64,000 nucleotides of DNA from Psychrobacter sp. NG25. Its GTDB lineage: Bacteria; Pseudomonadota; Gammaproteobacteria; Pseudomonadales; Moraxellaceae. Location: the NCBI RefSeq assembly GCF_015234355.1, contig NZ_JADGMV010000005.1:124001-188000 (forward strand). Reading direction: 5' to 3'. The stretch's first letter is position 1. Each line of letters starts with the position of its first letter. The translations under genes and the position numbers were made by a program. This document shows, piece after piece, positions 26,359 through 33,692 of this stretch. A model generated the notes under the pieces. It worked only from the letters and a program-made list of their open reading frames with translations, did not search any database and was not told the origin of the DNA.

Positions 26359-26730
26359 TTACAAGTTTTCTAACGATATCTGTGACGACTCTTGTCCATC
26401 GTTCATATAGGCTTTGAATATCTCACTCAGCTCACTATCATCTAGTGCTTCTAATTCATCGAGTGCGCTTTTGCGTAGGGTACTCACGTCAGCATCTTCC
26501 GATAGTCTTTTTGAGTCTTTTTTAGCCGCTCTTGGTACTGGTTTTTTGGCTGCTTTTGCCACGTTTTTTTTGGTGACGGCTGCCTTTGGTGCGACGTTTG
26601 CACCTAACTGCTGACGCACCTCTGCAATATCAACCTCGACTTGTACGATATGTGAGCCACCATCGTTCAGGTCTGAAAATACGTTTGGGATAAACAAACC
26701 ACCGTCTTTGATGATTGCGGTATATTGCAC
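26359..26730 (-). CDS. Unknown 123-aa protein with basic linker, between nrdB and islet
   Basis: Unrecognised. The N-terminus MQYTAIIKDGGLFIPNVF looks like a beta-hairpin as in some AF2212-like antitoxins or SpoVT-type small proteins. The middle (residues about 45-75) is an Ala/Lys-rich basic linker (KKNVAKAAKKPVPRAAKK). The C-terminus is acidic and helical, with DELEALDDSELSEIFKAYM. The start is GTG at 26730 with GGAGG only four bases upstream. It precedes nrdB by 67 bp on the same strand, so it may be transcribed with it. No partner toxin is visible. A DNA- or protein-binding role is a guess only. Confidence 0.7.
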   Translation of the reverse strand: MQYTAIIKDGGLFIPNVFSDLNDGGSHIVQVEVDIAEVRQQLGANVAPKAAVTKKNVAKAAKKPVPRAAKKDSKRLSEDADVSTLRKSALDELEALDDSELSEIFKAYMNDGQESSQISLENL

Positions 26731-26982
26731 ATGACCTCCGTCGTTTTAGTTCTATCTATATGTTTTAATTATAACAGTAGCCAATCCCGCCTACCGCTTG
26801 TATCTGCTTTGCCGCTGGCGTGCAGTCTATCGTGTCTGACCGCATTCCTGTTACCTCGATACTGCGTTCAGCCACAGTCTGCATCGCCATCGTCGTCAGC
26901 AGGATATCGCTATAGTCGCGGCTAAACGACCATATTAGAGCGTCTTTCTTTTTTCTTAACGACTCTTCCGCTTGGATGTAAT

Positions 26983-27011
26983 TTGTAGGGTGCGCTGGGC
27001 GCATCCTACAA
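26983..27011. repeat. REP-like palindrome at the 3' edge of the islet
   Basis: Arms TTGTAGGGTGCGC (26983-26995) and GCGCATCCTACAA (26999-27011), 13 pairs with one G-T wobble, loop TGG. It abuts the stop codon of the 303-aa gene. The GTAGGGTGCGC type sequence is reminiscent of dispersed REP-like elements in many gammaproteobacteria. No T-tract, so not a canonical terminator. Confidence 0.6.
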
Positions 27012-27923
27012 CTAGATTTTAATGTCAAACTGGTCTTTTAGGATTTTTATAAGATATATAAATTGCGTATCGTCATCAGGTATTAACTTTCTAAATTTTA
27101 AAATATTTCTCCTATCAAGAAATATTTTACTGTCTATCATTATCTCATGGGTTTGATTAATTGTACGGTCAAACTCACCGATTCTCTTAGACCATCTATC
27201 AAGTTGACTGCTACTTAAAGAACTAACATTTAGGTTCAATAGCTCATCCAAAGGGTTTTTGAAGCCCTCAGCATACACTCTCAGATTATTCTCATGATAT
27301 AAAAATGCTAAGCCATCAATAGTGCCTATAGGTATCTCTTTATACCTTGACGGTGCTTTTACTCCACTAGTCTTTAAGGTTTCATATTCTTCTTTGCTAA
27401 GCTTTATAGTCTTATAAATAGTAGAGTTTCTGTTTTTTACCATAAGCTTAATCATCTCAAGGATAAATGAGGGACAGCCTCTTGAAGCATGAGTAAAAAA
27501 CTGCTGTAGCTTATGAATATGACCAATCTTTCCATACATATTTTCTATAGCTACTACTTTTTCAAGGTATTGGCTTGAATTACCCTTGAAGCTTGCTATT
27601 TTTTCTTTCGCTTGTCTATCTCTATACTCTCTGTTGAAGCTTTTTTCTAAAGTTTGGAAGATAACACCAAAGTGATTTTTACCACATATATGTCCTACGT
27701 TTGTTAGCTTGCCTGTGTCAGTTTCGACAATATACCCATTATTATGAGCTGTGCCACAGTTTGAGAGCCCACATTTTCCTTTGGTCGGAAACGTATACTT
27801 ATTGATAACTCTTTTCAGCTTTTCCTTTGTAGGATCTAAAGAGTCGGTATACCCACTCATTTTAGAAATATCTTGCCAATCGTTAATTTTCACATAGTGT
27901 TTTTCATTAACTAGTATCGTCAA
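27012..27923 (-). CDS. Unknown 303-aa protein with N-terminal Cys/His metal-site-like motif
   Basis: Unrecognised. Residues about 50-90 contain KCGLSNCGTAHNNGYIV and, after a spacer, LTNVGHICGKNHFG: a Cys-x4-Cys plus His-x-Cys arrangement that could bind zinc. The central part is helical with Lys-rich stretches (REYRDRQAKEKIASFKG), and the C-terminal region has SSLSSSQLDRWSKRI. No membrane segment or signal peptide. The start is TTG at 27923 with GAGGGATAAG upstream. The gene is visibly more AT-rich than its neighbours, which suggests transfer. It follows a 75-aa gene by 87 bp on the same strand. Similar Cys-motif proteins occur as hypothetical genes on islands, but I cannot name a family. 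Confidence 0.75.
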   Translation of the reverse strand: MTILVNEKHYVKINDWQDISKMSGYTDSLDPTKEKLKRVINKYTFPTKGKCGLSNCGTAHNNGYIVETDTGKLTNVGHICGKNHFGVIFQTLEKSFNREYRDRQAKEKIASFKGNSSQYLEKVVAIENMYGKIGHIHKLQQFFTHASRGCPSFILEMIKLMVKNRNSTIYKTIKLSKEEYETLKTSGVKAPSRYKEIPIGTIDGLAFLYHENNLRVYAEGFKNPLDELLNLNVSSLSSSQLDRWSKRIGEFDRTINQTHEIMIDSKIFLDRRNILKFRKLIPDDDTQFIYLIKILKDQFDIKI

Positions 27924-28010
27924 ATTCTTATCCCTCTTAGCAACCTATACTTAATAGTGTCAAAGCGTGGAAGCACCCTAACACTAAACCATTGAGGTCA
28001 TACCAAACAC

Positions 28011-28238
28011 CTATGCTATTTTTCTAGCACTAGCGTGTTCAATGTTTAAGTTTATGTATCCGTTAAGTCCATTTCCTATTCTAGCTAGCTCTATCATTTT
28101 GTTAACATGATTAGAACCAGTTATTGAATAGTTATACAGATACATACCACCTTTCTTAAAACGCACAATTATAAAATCGTCACCGACCTCATATGCGCTT
28201 ATACCAGAGTTACCATCGATATCACGATATTTCTCCAT
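28011..28238 (-). CDS. Small protein resembling KTSC-domain proteins
   Basis: A 75-aa protein. IRFKKGGMYLYNYS-like sequence (here IVRFKKGGMYLYNYS) in the middle and LARIGNGLNGYIN near the end match the general layout of KTSC-type small proteins, in which a strand pair F..G..Y.Y precedes a helix and a glycine-rich loop. A role in RNA or nucleic-acid binding has been suggested for KTSC domains, but function is unproven. Start ATG 28238 is preceded by CAGGAGA at proper spacing; the longer GTG start at 28242-28244 is too close to it. AT-rich like the 303-aa gene downstream, with which it may form an operon. Confidence 0.65.
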   Translation of the reverse strand: MEKYRDIDGNSGISAYEVGDDFIIVRFKKGGMYLYNYSITGSNHVNKMIELARIGNGLNGYINLNIEHASARKIA

Positions 28239-28288
28239 GCTCACTTCTCCTGAGCTGAAACATTTGCGACTATCAATTCACGGTTTAT

Positions 28289-28318
28289 TTGGACAAGGGG
28301 TAAGTTTTAAATTAGAAT
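28289..28318 (+). promoter_or_regulatory. Possible promoter of a candidate small RNA
   Basis: TTGGAC (28289-28294), 18-bp spacer, TAGAAT (28313-28318) on the plus strand, against the direction of the flanking genes. Transcription would start near 28325. Confidence 0.4.
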
Positions 28319-28324
28319 AGCTGC

Positions 28325-28455
28325 CTTACAACGGAAAGTTATTCTATTTGCTTACCACTTTTGGAAGTCGATAGTCTTAACTCCCTGATATTAAATACGC
28401 CAATATTTAATATCTCCAATGGCAAAGATGAGAAATCGTCTTTGCCATTTTTATT
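28325..28455 (+). ncRNA. Candidate small RNA, about 130 nt
   Basis: Bounded by the promoter-like site at 28289-28318 and a terminator-like hairpin at 28418-28449. The hairpin is 14 bp (one G-T wobble) closed by a GAAA tetraloop and followed by TTTATT. A second perfect 11-bp hairpin, GATATTAAATA / TATTTAATATC with loop CGCCAA, lies at 28387-28414. A 66-codon frame starting with TTG overlaps but looks non-coding. The alternative is that these hairpins simply end the nrdA transcript from the other strand. Confidence 0.4.
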
Positions 28456-28546
28456 GCCTGATACTTGTAGTACCAAACAAATTTTAAAAAACTTCAACTA
28501 TATAATAGTGATGGATAACGAGCTTAAACTAACCCCGCCATCCATC

Positions 28547-28602
28547 AGAAATTCTATTTAAAGAATTTCTCTTGCGAACCTAAAATTGCAGTGCAATTTT
28601 TT
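28547..28602 (-). terminator. Hairpins just after nrdA
   Basis: AAAATTGC / GCAATTTT with loop AGT (28582-28600) lies directly past the nrdA stop, followed by a second hairpin AGAAATTCT / AGAATTTCT (28547-28570). Together they could end the nrdA transcript, though U-tracts on the minus strand are short. Confidence 0.45.
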
Positions 28603-28610
28603 AACGTTTC

Positions 28611-30887
28611 TCAAATCTTACATGCACCGCCAGCACAATCATCTTCCATATCCGCTTGGGCATCGTTCGCACCATCACGAGTGTTATGGTAGTACAACGT
28701 CTTCACACCCATCTTATAAGCGTTTAGCAAGTCTTTTAGCAATATCTTCATCGGTACACGGCCACCTGCATAACGAACTGGATCGTAGTTGGTATTGGCA
28801 GAGATACTTTGATCGACGAACTTCTGCATGACCGCGACCAGCTTTAGGTAACCGTCATTGTTTGGCATTTGCCATAGTAGTTCGTACTGATCTTTTAGCG
28901 TCGTAATTTCAGGCACGACTTGCTTTAGGATGCCGTCTTTTGACGCTTTGATAGAGACCAGACCGCGTGGTGGCTCGATACCGTTGGTTGCGTTGGCGAT
29001 CTGACTAGAGGTCTCAGACGGCATCAATGCAGTTAGGGTAGAGTTGCGTAGACCGTGTTCAGTGATCTCGCCACGTAGCGTCTCCCAATCGAGATGTAGC
29101 GGCTCTTGGCAGATTTTATCCAAGTCGGCTTTGTACGTATCAATCGGCAAGATACCTTGTGAGTACGTCGTCTCGTTGAACGCAGGGCATGCGCCTTGCT
29201 CTTTTGCCAATTTGTTTGACGCTTTCAAGAGATAGAATTGCAATGCTTCAAACGTCTGATGCGTTAGACCCAGTGCTGAGTCGTCTGAATAGCGTACGCC
29301 ATTCTTCGCAAGGTAATAAGCATAGTTAATCACGCCCACACCGAGCGTACGGCGACGCATGCTGCCGTTTTGGGCGGCTTTGACTGGATAGTCTTGATAG
29401 TCGAGCAGGGCATCAAGCGCACGGACGATTAGCTCGGCTGGCTCTTCGATATCGCTGACGTTTTCGACTTTACCCAAGTTCACCGCTGATAGCGTACAAA
29501 GGGCGATTTCGCCTTCTTCGTCATTGATGTTATCTAGTGGCTTGGTCGGTAGCGCGATTTCCATACATAGGTTTGACTGGCGAATCGGCGCAACCGTCGC
29601 GTCAAATGGGCTATGCGTGTTGCAATGATCGACGTTTTGGATATAGATACGACCCGTACTGGCGCGCTCTTGCATCATCAGGCTGAACAAGTCTGCTGCT
29701 GGGATTTGACGGCTGCGAATAGCAGGGTCATTTTCGTACTTGGTGTATAACTCTTCGAATTTGTCTTGATCTTCAAAGAACGCATCATACAAGCCAGGGG
29801 TGTCACCTGGTGAGAATAGCGAGATGTCTTGACCTTTGATGAGGCGCGTGTACATGGTTTTGTTTAACTGGACGCCGTAATCCATGTGACGGACACGGTT
29901 GTCTTCGACGCCGCGGTTGTTTTTGAGTACCAGTAATGACTCAACTTCTAAATGCCATAGTGGGTAGAATAGGGTCGCAGCACCGCCACGGACGCCACCT
30001 TGTGAGCAGCATTTCACCGCAGTTTGGAACAATTTATAGAATGGGATACAGCCAGTATGCTGTGCTTCGCCGCCACGGATAGGGCTACCAAGGGCACGGA
30101 TACGACCAGCGTTGATGCCGATACCAGCACGCTGTGACACATAGCGTACGATGGCGCTAGTGGTCGCGTTGATAGAGTCTAGGCTATCACCACATTCGAT
30201 CAATACGCACGAGCTAAACTGACGCGATGGGGTACGCACACCAGACATGATAGGCGTCGGTAGTGAGATTTTGAATTGTGAGGTCGCATCATAGAAGCGC
30301 TTCACATAGTTCATACGCTCTGACTTCTCATAACGGCTGAACAAGCACATACCAACCAGCATGTACAAGAACTGAGGGCTTTCAAATACAGTCTTGCTCA
30401 CGCGGTCTTGGACAAGGTATTTGCCTGCCATTTGCTCAACAGCGGCATAAGCAAGATTCATATCGCGCCAATGATCAAGGTATTCTTCTAACTCATCAAA
30501 TTCAGCACGGCTATAGTCAGCTAGGATATGCTCATCATATTTGCCAGCATCAGTTAGCGTTTTGACATGATCATACAAATGCGGAGGCGTGAATTTGTTA
30601 TAAGCAATCTTACGTAAATGGAAGATAGCCAAACGCGCTGCTAGATATTGATAATCAGGCGTGGTTTCAGAGATAAGGTCAGCAGCAGACTTGATGATCG
30701 TTTCGTGGATATCACGAGTTTTGATGCCTTCATAAAACTGGATGTGCGATTTTAGCTCAACTTGTGATACCGACACATTATCCAAATTGTGAGCTGCCCA
30801 CTCGATTACCTTATGAATTTTATCTAAATCAATAAGTTCTAATCGTCCGTCACGTTTGGTCACTTTGATTTTGTCGATATGTGTCAT
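28611..30887 (-). CDS. nrdA: Class Ia ribonucleotide reductase, alpha subunit
   Basis: Catalytic R1 subunit reducing ribonucleoside diphosphates. At 758 aa it matches E. coli NrdA (761 aa). An N-terminal ATP-cone (KVTKRDGRLELIDLDKIHKV) provides activity regulation. Active-site features are Cys227 in SSCVLIECGDS, NLCMEIALPTKPL and ALCTLSAVNLG. The C-terminal CAGGACKI carries the shuttle cysteine pair that receives electrons from thioredoxin or glutaredoxin. All key residues are present. nrdB lies 2.3 kb downstream instead of adjacent. Two NrdR-box-like sites are found upstream at 31064-31109. Confidence 0.98.
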   Translation of the reverse strand: MTHIDKIKVTKRDGRLELIDLDKIHKVIEWAAHNLDNVSVSQVELKSHIQFYEGIKTRDIHETIIKSAADLISETTPDYQYLAARLAIFHLRKIAYNKFTPPHLYDHVKTLTDAGKYDEHILADYSRAEFDELEEYLDHWRDMNLAYAAVEQMAGKYLVQDRVSKTVFESPQFLYMLVGMCLFSRYEKSERMNYVKRFYDATSQFKISLPTPIMSGVRTPSRQFSSCVLIECGDSLDSINATTSAIVRYVSQRAGIGINAGRIRALGSPIRGGEAQHTGCIPFYKLFQTAVKCCSQGGVRGGAATLFYPLWHLEVESLLVLKNNRGVEDNRVRHMDYGVQLNKTMYTRLIKGQDISLFSPGDTPGLYDAFFEDQDKFEELYTKYENDPAIRSRQIPAADLFSLMMQERASTGRIYIQNVDHCNTHSPFDATVAPIRQSNLCMEIALPTKPLDNINDEEGEIALCTLSAVNLGKVENVSDIEEPAELIVRALDALLDYQDYPVKAAQNGSMRRRTLGVGVINYAYYLAKNGVRYSDDSALGLTHQTFEALQFYLLKASNKLAKEQGACPAFNETTYSQGILPIDTYKADLDKICQEPLHLDWETLRGEITEHGLRNSTLTALMPSETSSQIANATNGIEPPRGLVSIKASKDGILKQVVPEITTLKDQYELLWQMPNNDGYLKLVAVMQKFVDQSISANTNYDPVRYAGGRVPMKILLKDLLNAYKMGVKTLYYHNTRDGANDAQADMEDDCAGGACKI

Positions 30888-31063
30888 GCTGGCCTCTATT
30901 TTGGTTGCTTATATTATTCGTCAAACGGTAAAGCCCGCTCAACGTTTTTTATCGTACTGCTTATTTAAACACGCTATCTAAACATGGTAACTGCTGGCGT
31001 TAGCTGCTCTTTTTTTAGGCAAAAAATACCCAATACTCGTAGTGACGATTAAAATCACTGAGT

Positions 31064-31109
31064 ACTACATATAGCGTGTTTGTTAATTGGTAGGCACAAT
31101 ATAGCGGGA
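31064..31109 (-). promoter_or_regulatory. Pair of NrdR-box-like sites upstream of nrdA
   Basis: Two 16-bp sequences, ACTACATATAGCGTGT (31064-31079) and GCACAATATAGCGGGA (31094-31109), resemble the NrdR box consensus acaCwATATATwGtgt, each about 10-11 of 16 positions. Their centres are 30 bp apart, the three-turn spacing usual for NrdR box pairs. A possible promoter (TTGTAG, 16 bp, TAAAAT, read on minus from 31159 to 31132) lies just upstream. NrdR represses ribonucleotide reductase genes when dATP is high; its gene is not in the window. Confidence 0.55.
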
Positions 31110-31340
31110 AAATTTTCAAAATACTATATTGATTTTAGAATAAAACTATGTTGCTACAAGGTTGTCAGCCGCCTAAATTTTGGCAAAGGACGATGGGATA
31201 AGGGTTAGACGCAAATGCGCTCATTATAAATTTTTTGTAAAAATATCGTGACGGTTTGATTTTTATTTTATCGGTTATTGTCGACTGATAATAGTGATCG
31301 TACTGGCAATAATGCGGGCGCAGATTGTACACCAAACCAC

Positions 31341-31371
31341 AAAAAATCGCCACCCATATGAGTGACGATTT
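31341..31371 (-). terminator. Terminator of the ybeD-like gene
   Basis: Stem AAATCGTCACTCAT / ATGGGTGGCGATTT (two G-T pairs) read on the minus strand, followed by a T-tract; about 45 bp after the stop codon. Confidence 0.82.
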
Positions 31372-31415
31372 AGACGGAAAAGGGGTTGTTTTTTTTCTAA
31401 ATACCCATTACCTGT

Positions 31416-31802
31416 TTATACGACCATGCGAACTGTTTTGGCATTGTCCAATGACGCATAAAGTGTATTCACTTGATCGGCGTCTGTGAGGTATAAATTG
31501 ACGCGTGCTGAATGGAAGCGACCCGTTTTAGATGGTTTAACTTCTATAGAGGCCAAATCAAAATCAGGGAACTGGCTACCGAGGATTAGCTTCACTTCAT
31601 TAAGCAAGCCCTCATGCTCGCCTTCATGACCAATGATGCTCAATGGGTAGTTCATCGGAAAATCCCAAAGATCTGGATTTTGAATGTCGGTTCTTTTGCC
31701 TTTTAAGACGCCTTCATTGGGTGTCATGTCCGTCATCGTGACGTCTTTGGCGTTTTGGTTGGTGCTGTTTTGATTATCAGTGTCTTTTGAATCATCACTC
31801 AT
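31416..31802 (-). CDS. YbeD-like DUF493 family protein
   Basis: A 128-aa cytoplasmic protein. About 40 residues of polar, Asp/Asn/Thr-rich leader precede the DUF493 domain, which starts at LWDFPMNYPLSIIGHEG and continues with KPSKTGRFHSARVNLYL, ending in VRMVV. DUF493 has an ACT-like ferredoxin fold; YbeD is proposed to be regulatory. E. coli YbeD is 87 aa, so the leader is extra. In many genomes this gene sits by lipB; here it does not. Function remains open. Confidence 0.85.
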   Translation of the reverse strand: MSDDSKDTDNQNSTNQNAKDVTMTDMTPNEGVLKGKRTDIQNPDLWDFPMNYPLSIIGHEGEHEGLLNEVKLILGSQFPDFDLASIEVKPSKTGRFHSARVNLYLTDADQVNTLYASLDNAKTVRMVV

Positions 31803-31958
31803 GATGTGTGCCTCGCTTTTATTAAAATGTGAGCTATTAACTTAAGAACTTTATTGCCCATTTATAGTGGCACTAAGCCTATTATTCAAGTGATGGGTCA
31901 CGGCAATTACTTTGATAGGGAACGCCACCACCTTATTATCACTCTCTGTCGCAAACAG

Positions 31959-32885
31959 CTACTGCAAATAACTGTTGATAGGTGCGATCTCAGGCGGTAG
32001 GTCTGTCTCTCCCATCGCTTCTAATAAGTTGATTTCAATCGTGCGTGACAATGCCATAAGTGGCAGTTGATTAGACGCAAAACCAAATGGCTCCTCTAGC
32101 TCTTCACTAAGGGCATCTAAACCGAAAAAGGTATACGCAATGACAGCACAGATGAGGGGAGTCGCCCAACCAAGCGAGGCCACCAAGCCAAAAGGCAGCG
32201 TAATACAATACAGGTAAGTCGTACGATGCACTAGCAACATGTAAGCAAACGGTAGTGGTGTGTAATGAATACGCTCGCAGGCTGCCAATACAATCGTCAT
32301 AGACGTCAAGCGCTCGTCCATGTTTTGTACCATAAGTTCCGATGATAACTGTTGACGACGCACATCACCAAGCTGCTTACCTAAGAGGCGCATCAGATAA
32401 TTAGGTAGGTTCCTCGATTGACGCATACTGTCATGATAGGTCGCTGCTACAAAAGGGTCGACATCTTGCCAAGGAGACGTACCGCGCAGCCGATGGCGCA
32501 CAGCGTGAGAAAAGGCGATTGTCAGATGAATCATCGAACGTTGGGCATCGCGGCCAGCTTCGGTGTCATCATCTACAAATGAAAGCACTTGGCGGGCAAA
32601 GCTGCGAGAGTCATAGACCAGTTGACCCCATAGCCCTCGTGCTTCCCACCAACGTTGGTAGCTGGCATTGTTCCGAAACCCTAGAAACAATGACAATGCG
32701 ATCCCTAGCAGGGTAAAAGGGGCCATACCATAATAAGGAAAAGAGTCAGGATACCAATGTTGCACAATCGTTATGAGTGTACTGAGAATGGCGATAAGTA
32801 AAATTTGCGGATAGACTTTCGGAATGACTGATCCACGCAGGGTAAGAAATATCTTAAGGGCGTTTGGTGTTTGCCGGACAATCAT
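31959..32885 (-). CDS. Bestrophin-family membrane protein
   Basis: A 308-aa protein of the bestrophin/UPF0187 family, which forms pentameric ion channels. Family signatures include LGIALSLFLGFRNNASYQRWWEARGLWG (residues about 57-84) and, near the C-terminus, FFGLDALSEELEEPFG, which is nearly invariant in the family. Four hydrophobic stretches are visible. Bacterial homologues can conduct cations rather than anions, so the ion cannot be assigned. It is monocistronic, between the ybeD-like gene and the marR operon. Confidence 0.92.
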   Translation of the reverse strand: MIVRQTPNALKIFLTLRGSVIPKVYPQILLIAILSTLITIVQHWYPDSFPYYGMAPFTLLGIALSLFLGFRNNASYQRWWEARGLWGQLVYDSRSFARQVLSFVDDDTEAGRDAQRSMIHLTIAFSHAVRHRLRGTSPWQDVDPFVAATYHDSMRQSRNLPNYLMRLLGKQLGDVRRQQLSSELMVQNMDERLTSMTIVLAACERIHYTPLPFAYMLLVHRTTYLYCITLPFGLVASLGWATPLICAVIAYTFFGLDALSEELEEPFGFASNQLPLMALSRTIEINLLEAMGETDLPPEIAPINSYLQ

Positions 32886-33158
32886 GTTGGCTCCCTAGCG
32901 ACGATGTAGCGGATTTATATGGACTTGACTATATGCTGTTAAGTATTGAAGCTGGGCATTATACAATAGCGTTATTAAAATTTAAGACTTTTTACGGTTG
33001 ATTACATATCGGATATCATTTAAAAAAGTGATACACATCGCTAAATGCTATGAAATACAAGGTTGCTCATATGATTAGGGCGTGTTGAGTATTCAACACG
33101 CCCTAATTGATTTTTTATTGTGGCTAGATTCTTTAGGGTCTGTTAAACATTCAGATAT
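32886..33158. other. Bestrophin / DUF2798 intergenic stretch with repeated TTAGGG motif
   Basis: Contains the 14-bp hairpin (33075-33106) and a second copy of its 5' arm in diverged form, TTAGGGTCTGTTAAACATTCA (33133-33153), 58 bp away. Could be the ends of a degraded mobile element. Confidence 0.4.
33075..33106 (+). terminator. Strong 14-bp hairpin, terminator-like on plus strand
   Basis: Perfect arms TTAGGGCGTGTTGA / TCAACACGCCCTAA with loop GTAT, then TTGATTTTTT on the plus strand. It lies between the bestrophin and DUF2798 genes (both minus), so no plus-strand gene needs it. The arm sequence recurs in diverged form at 33133-33153. Confidence 0.55.
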
Positions 33159-33659
33159 TTAACTTTTCAAAAAGGCCTCAATTTTGGGCTTGATGGTCAT
33201 GGACATAATGACCATTAGTGTCAATCCTACTGGTAAGGCGATCAAAAACCCTTCTAGCCAACCATTTAAAAAGGCAGCTTGATCGGCAAAACCAATCGTC
33301 TTCGCCGCGGTGCTAAAGGCCAACATAGACTCCATGATACAAGCCATCAATACGCCTGTGATGAGATTGCGTTTGTATGCTTTGGTATTAGGCAGCCTGT
33401 GATTAATAAATTTCGTGACCAGACCCATCAGTAATAAGCCAATTGGCATTATCGCAAACGCGGCTAGTAACGCTCTAGACCAATCGTGAAAAAATGTATT
33501 GGAGTATCCGACATTCATGTAGGTCATTACACCTGTTAATAGACCACCTATGACCGTCATCATGGTCAGTATTAATAACACTTTATAGAGCAACGGTGTT
33601 TTTTTAGTGCCACCAATGAGCAAAGTCTCGGTATTTGCTGGCACAGTATTTGGAGCCAT
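33159..33659 (-). CDS. DUF2798-type membrane protein
   Basis: A 166-aa inner-membrane protein with four hydrophobic segments arranged as two similar halves: FHDWSRALLAAFAIMPIGLLLMG and FLNGWLEGFLIALPVGLTLM. That W-x-x-(A/G)-x4-(F/L)-A-x-x-x-P repeat is typical of DUF2798 proteins. Function unknown. It is the third gene of a marR-SIP-DUF2798 unit, 33 bp downstream of the siderophore-interacting protein gene, so it may take part in the same iron- or stress-related response. Confidence 0.8.
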   Translation of the reverse strand: MAPNTVPANTETLLIGGTKKTPLLYKVLLILTMMTVIGGLLTGVMTYMNVGYSNTFFHDWSRALLAAFAIMPIGLLLMGLVTKFINHRLPNTKAYKRNLITGVLMACIMESMLAFSTAAKTIGFADQAAFLNGWLEGFLIALPVGLTLMVIMSMTIKPKIEAFLKS

Positions 33660-33692
33660 AGTTATTTTCCTATCATCATAAAGAGCGTTTAA

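Larger units (their letters stand above)
30888..31415. other. Stretch between nrdA and ybeD-like gene
   Basis: About 530 bp holding the nrdA promoter region, the NrdR-like boxes (31064-31109) and the terminator of the next gene (31341-31371). A 62-codon frame at 31165-31353 (-) has no support. Confidence 0.5.

Noticed and set aside
26765..27028. 87-codon minus-strand frame beside the islet
   Set aside because: Its start overlaps the 303-aa gene and it reads through the REP-like palindrome; no ribosome-binding site or family motif; likely chance.
28361..28561. 66-codon plus-strand frame in the islet
   Set aside because: Starts with TTG, crosses two perfect hairpins including a terminator-like one; better explained as noncoding.
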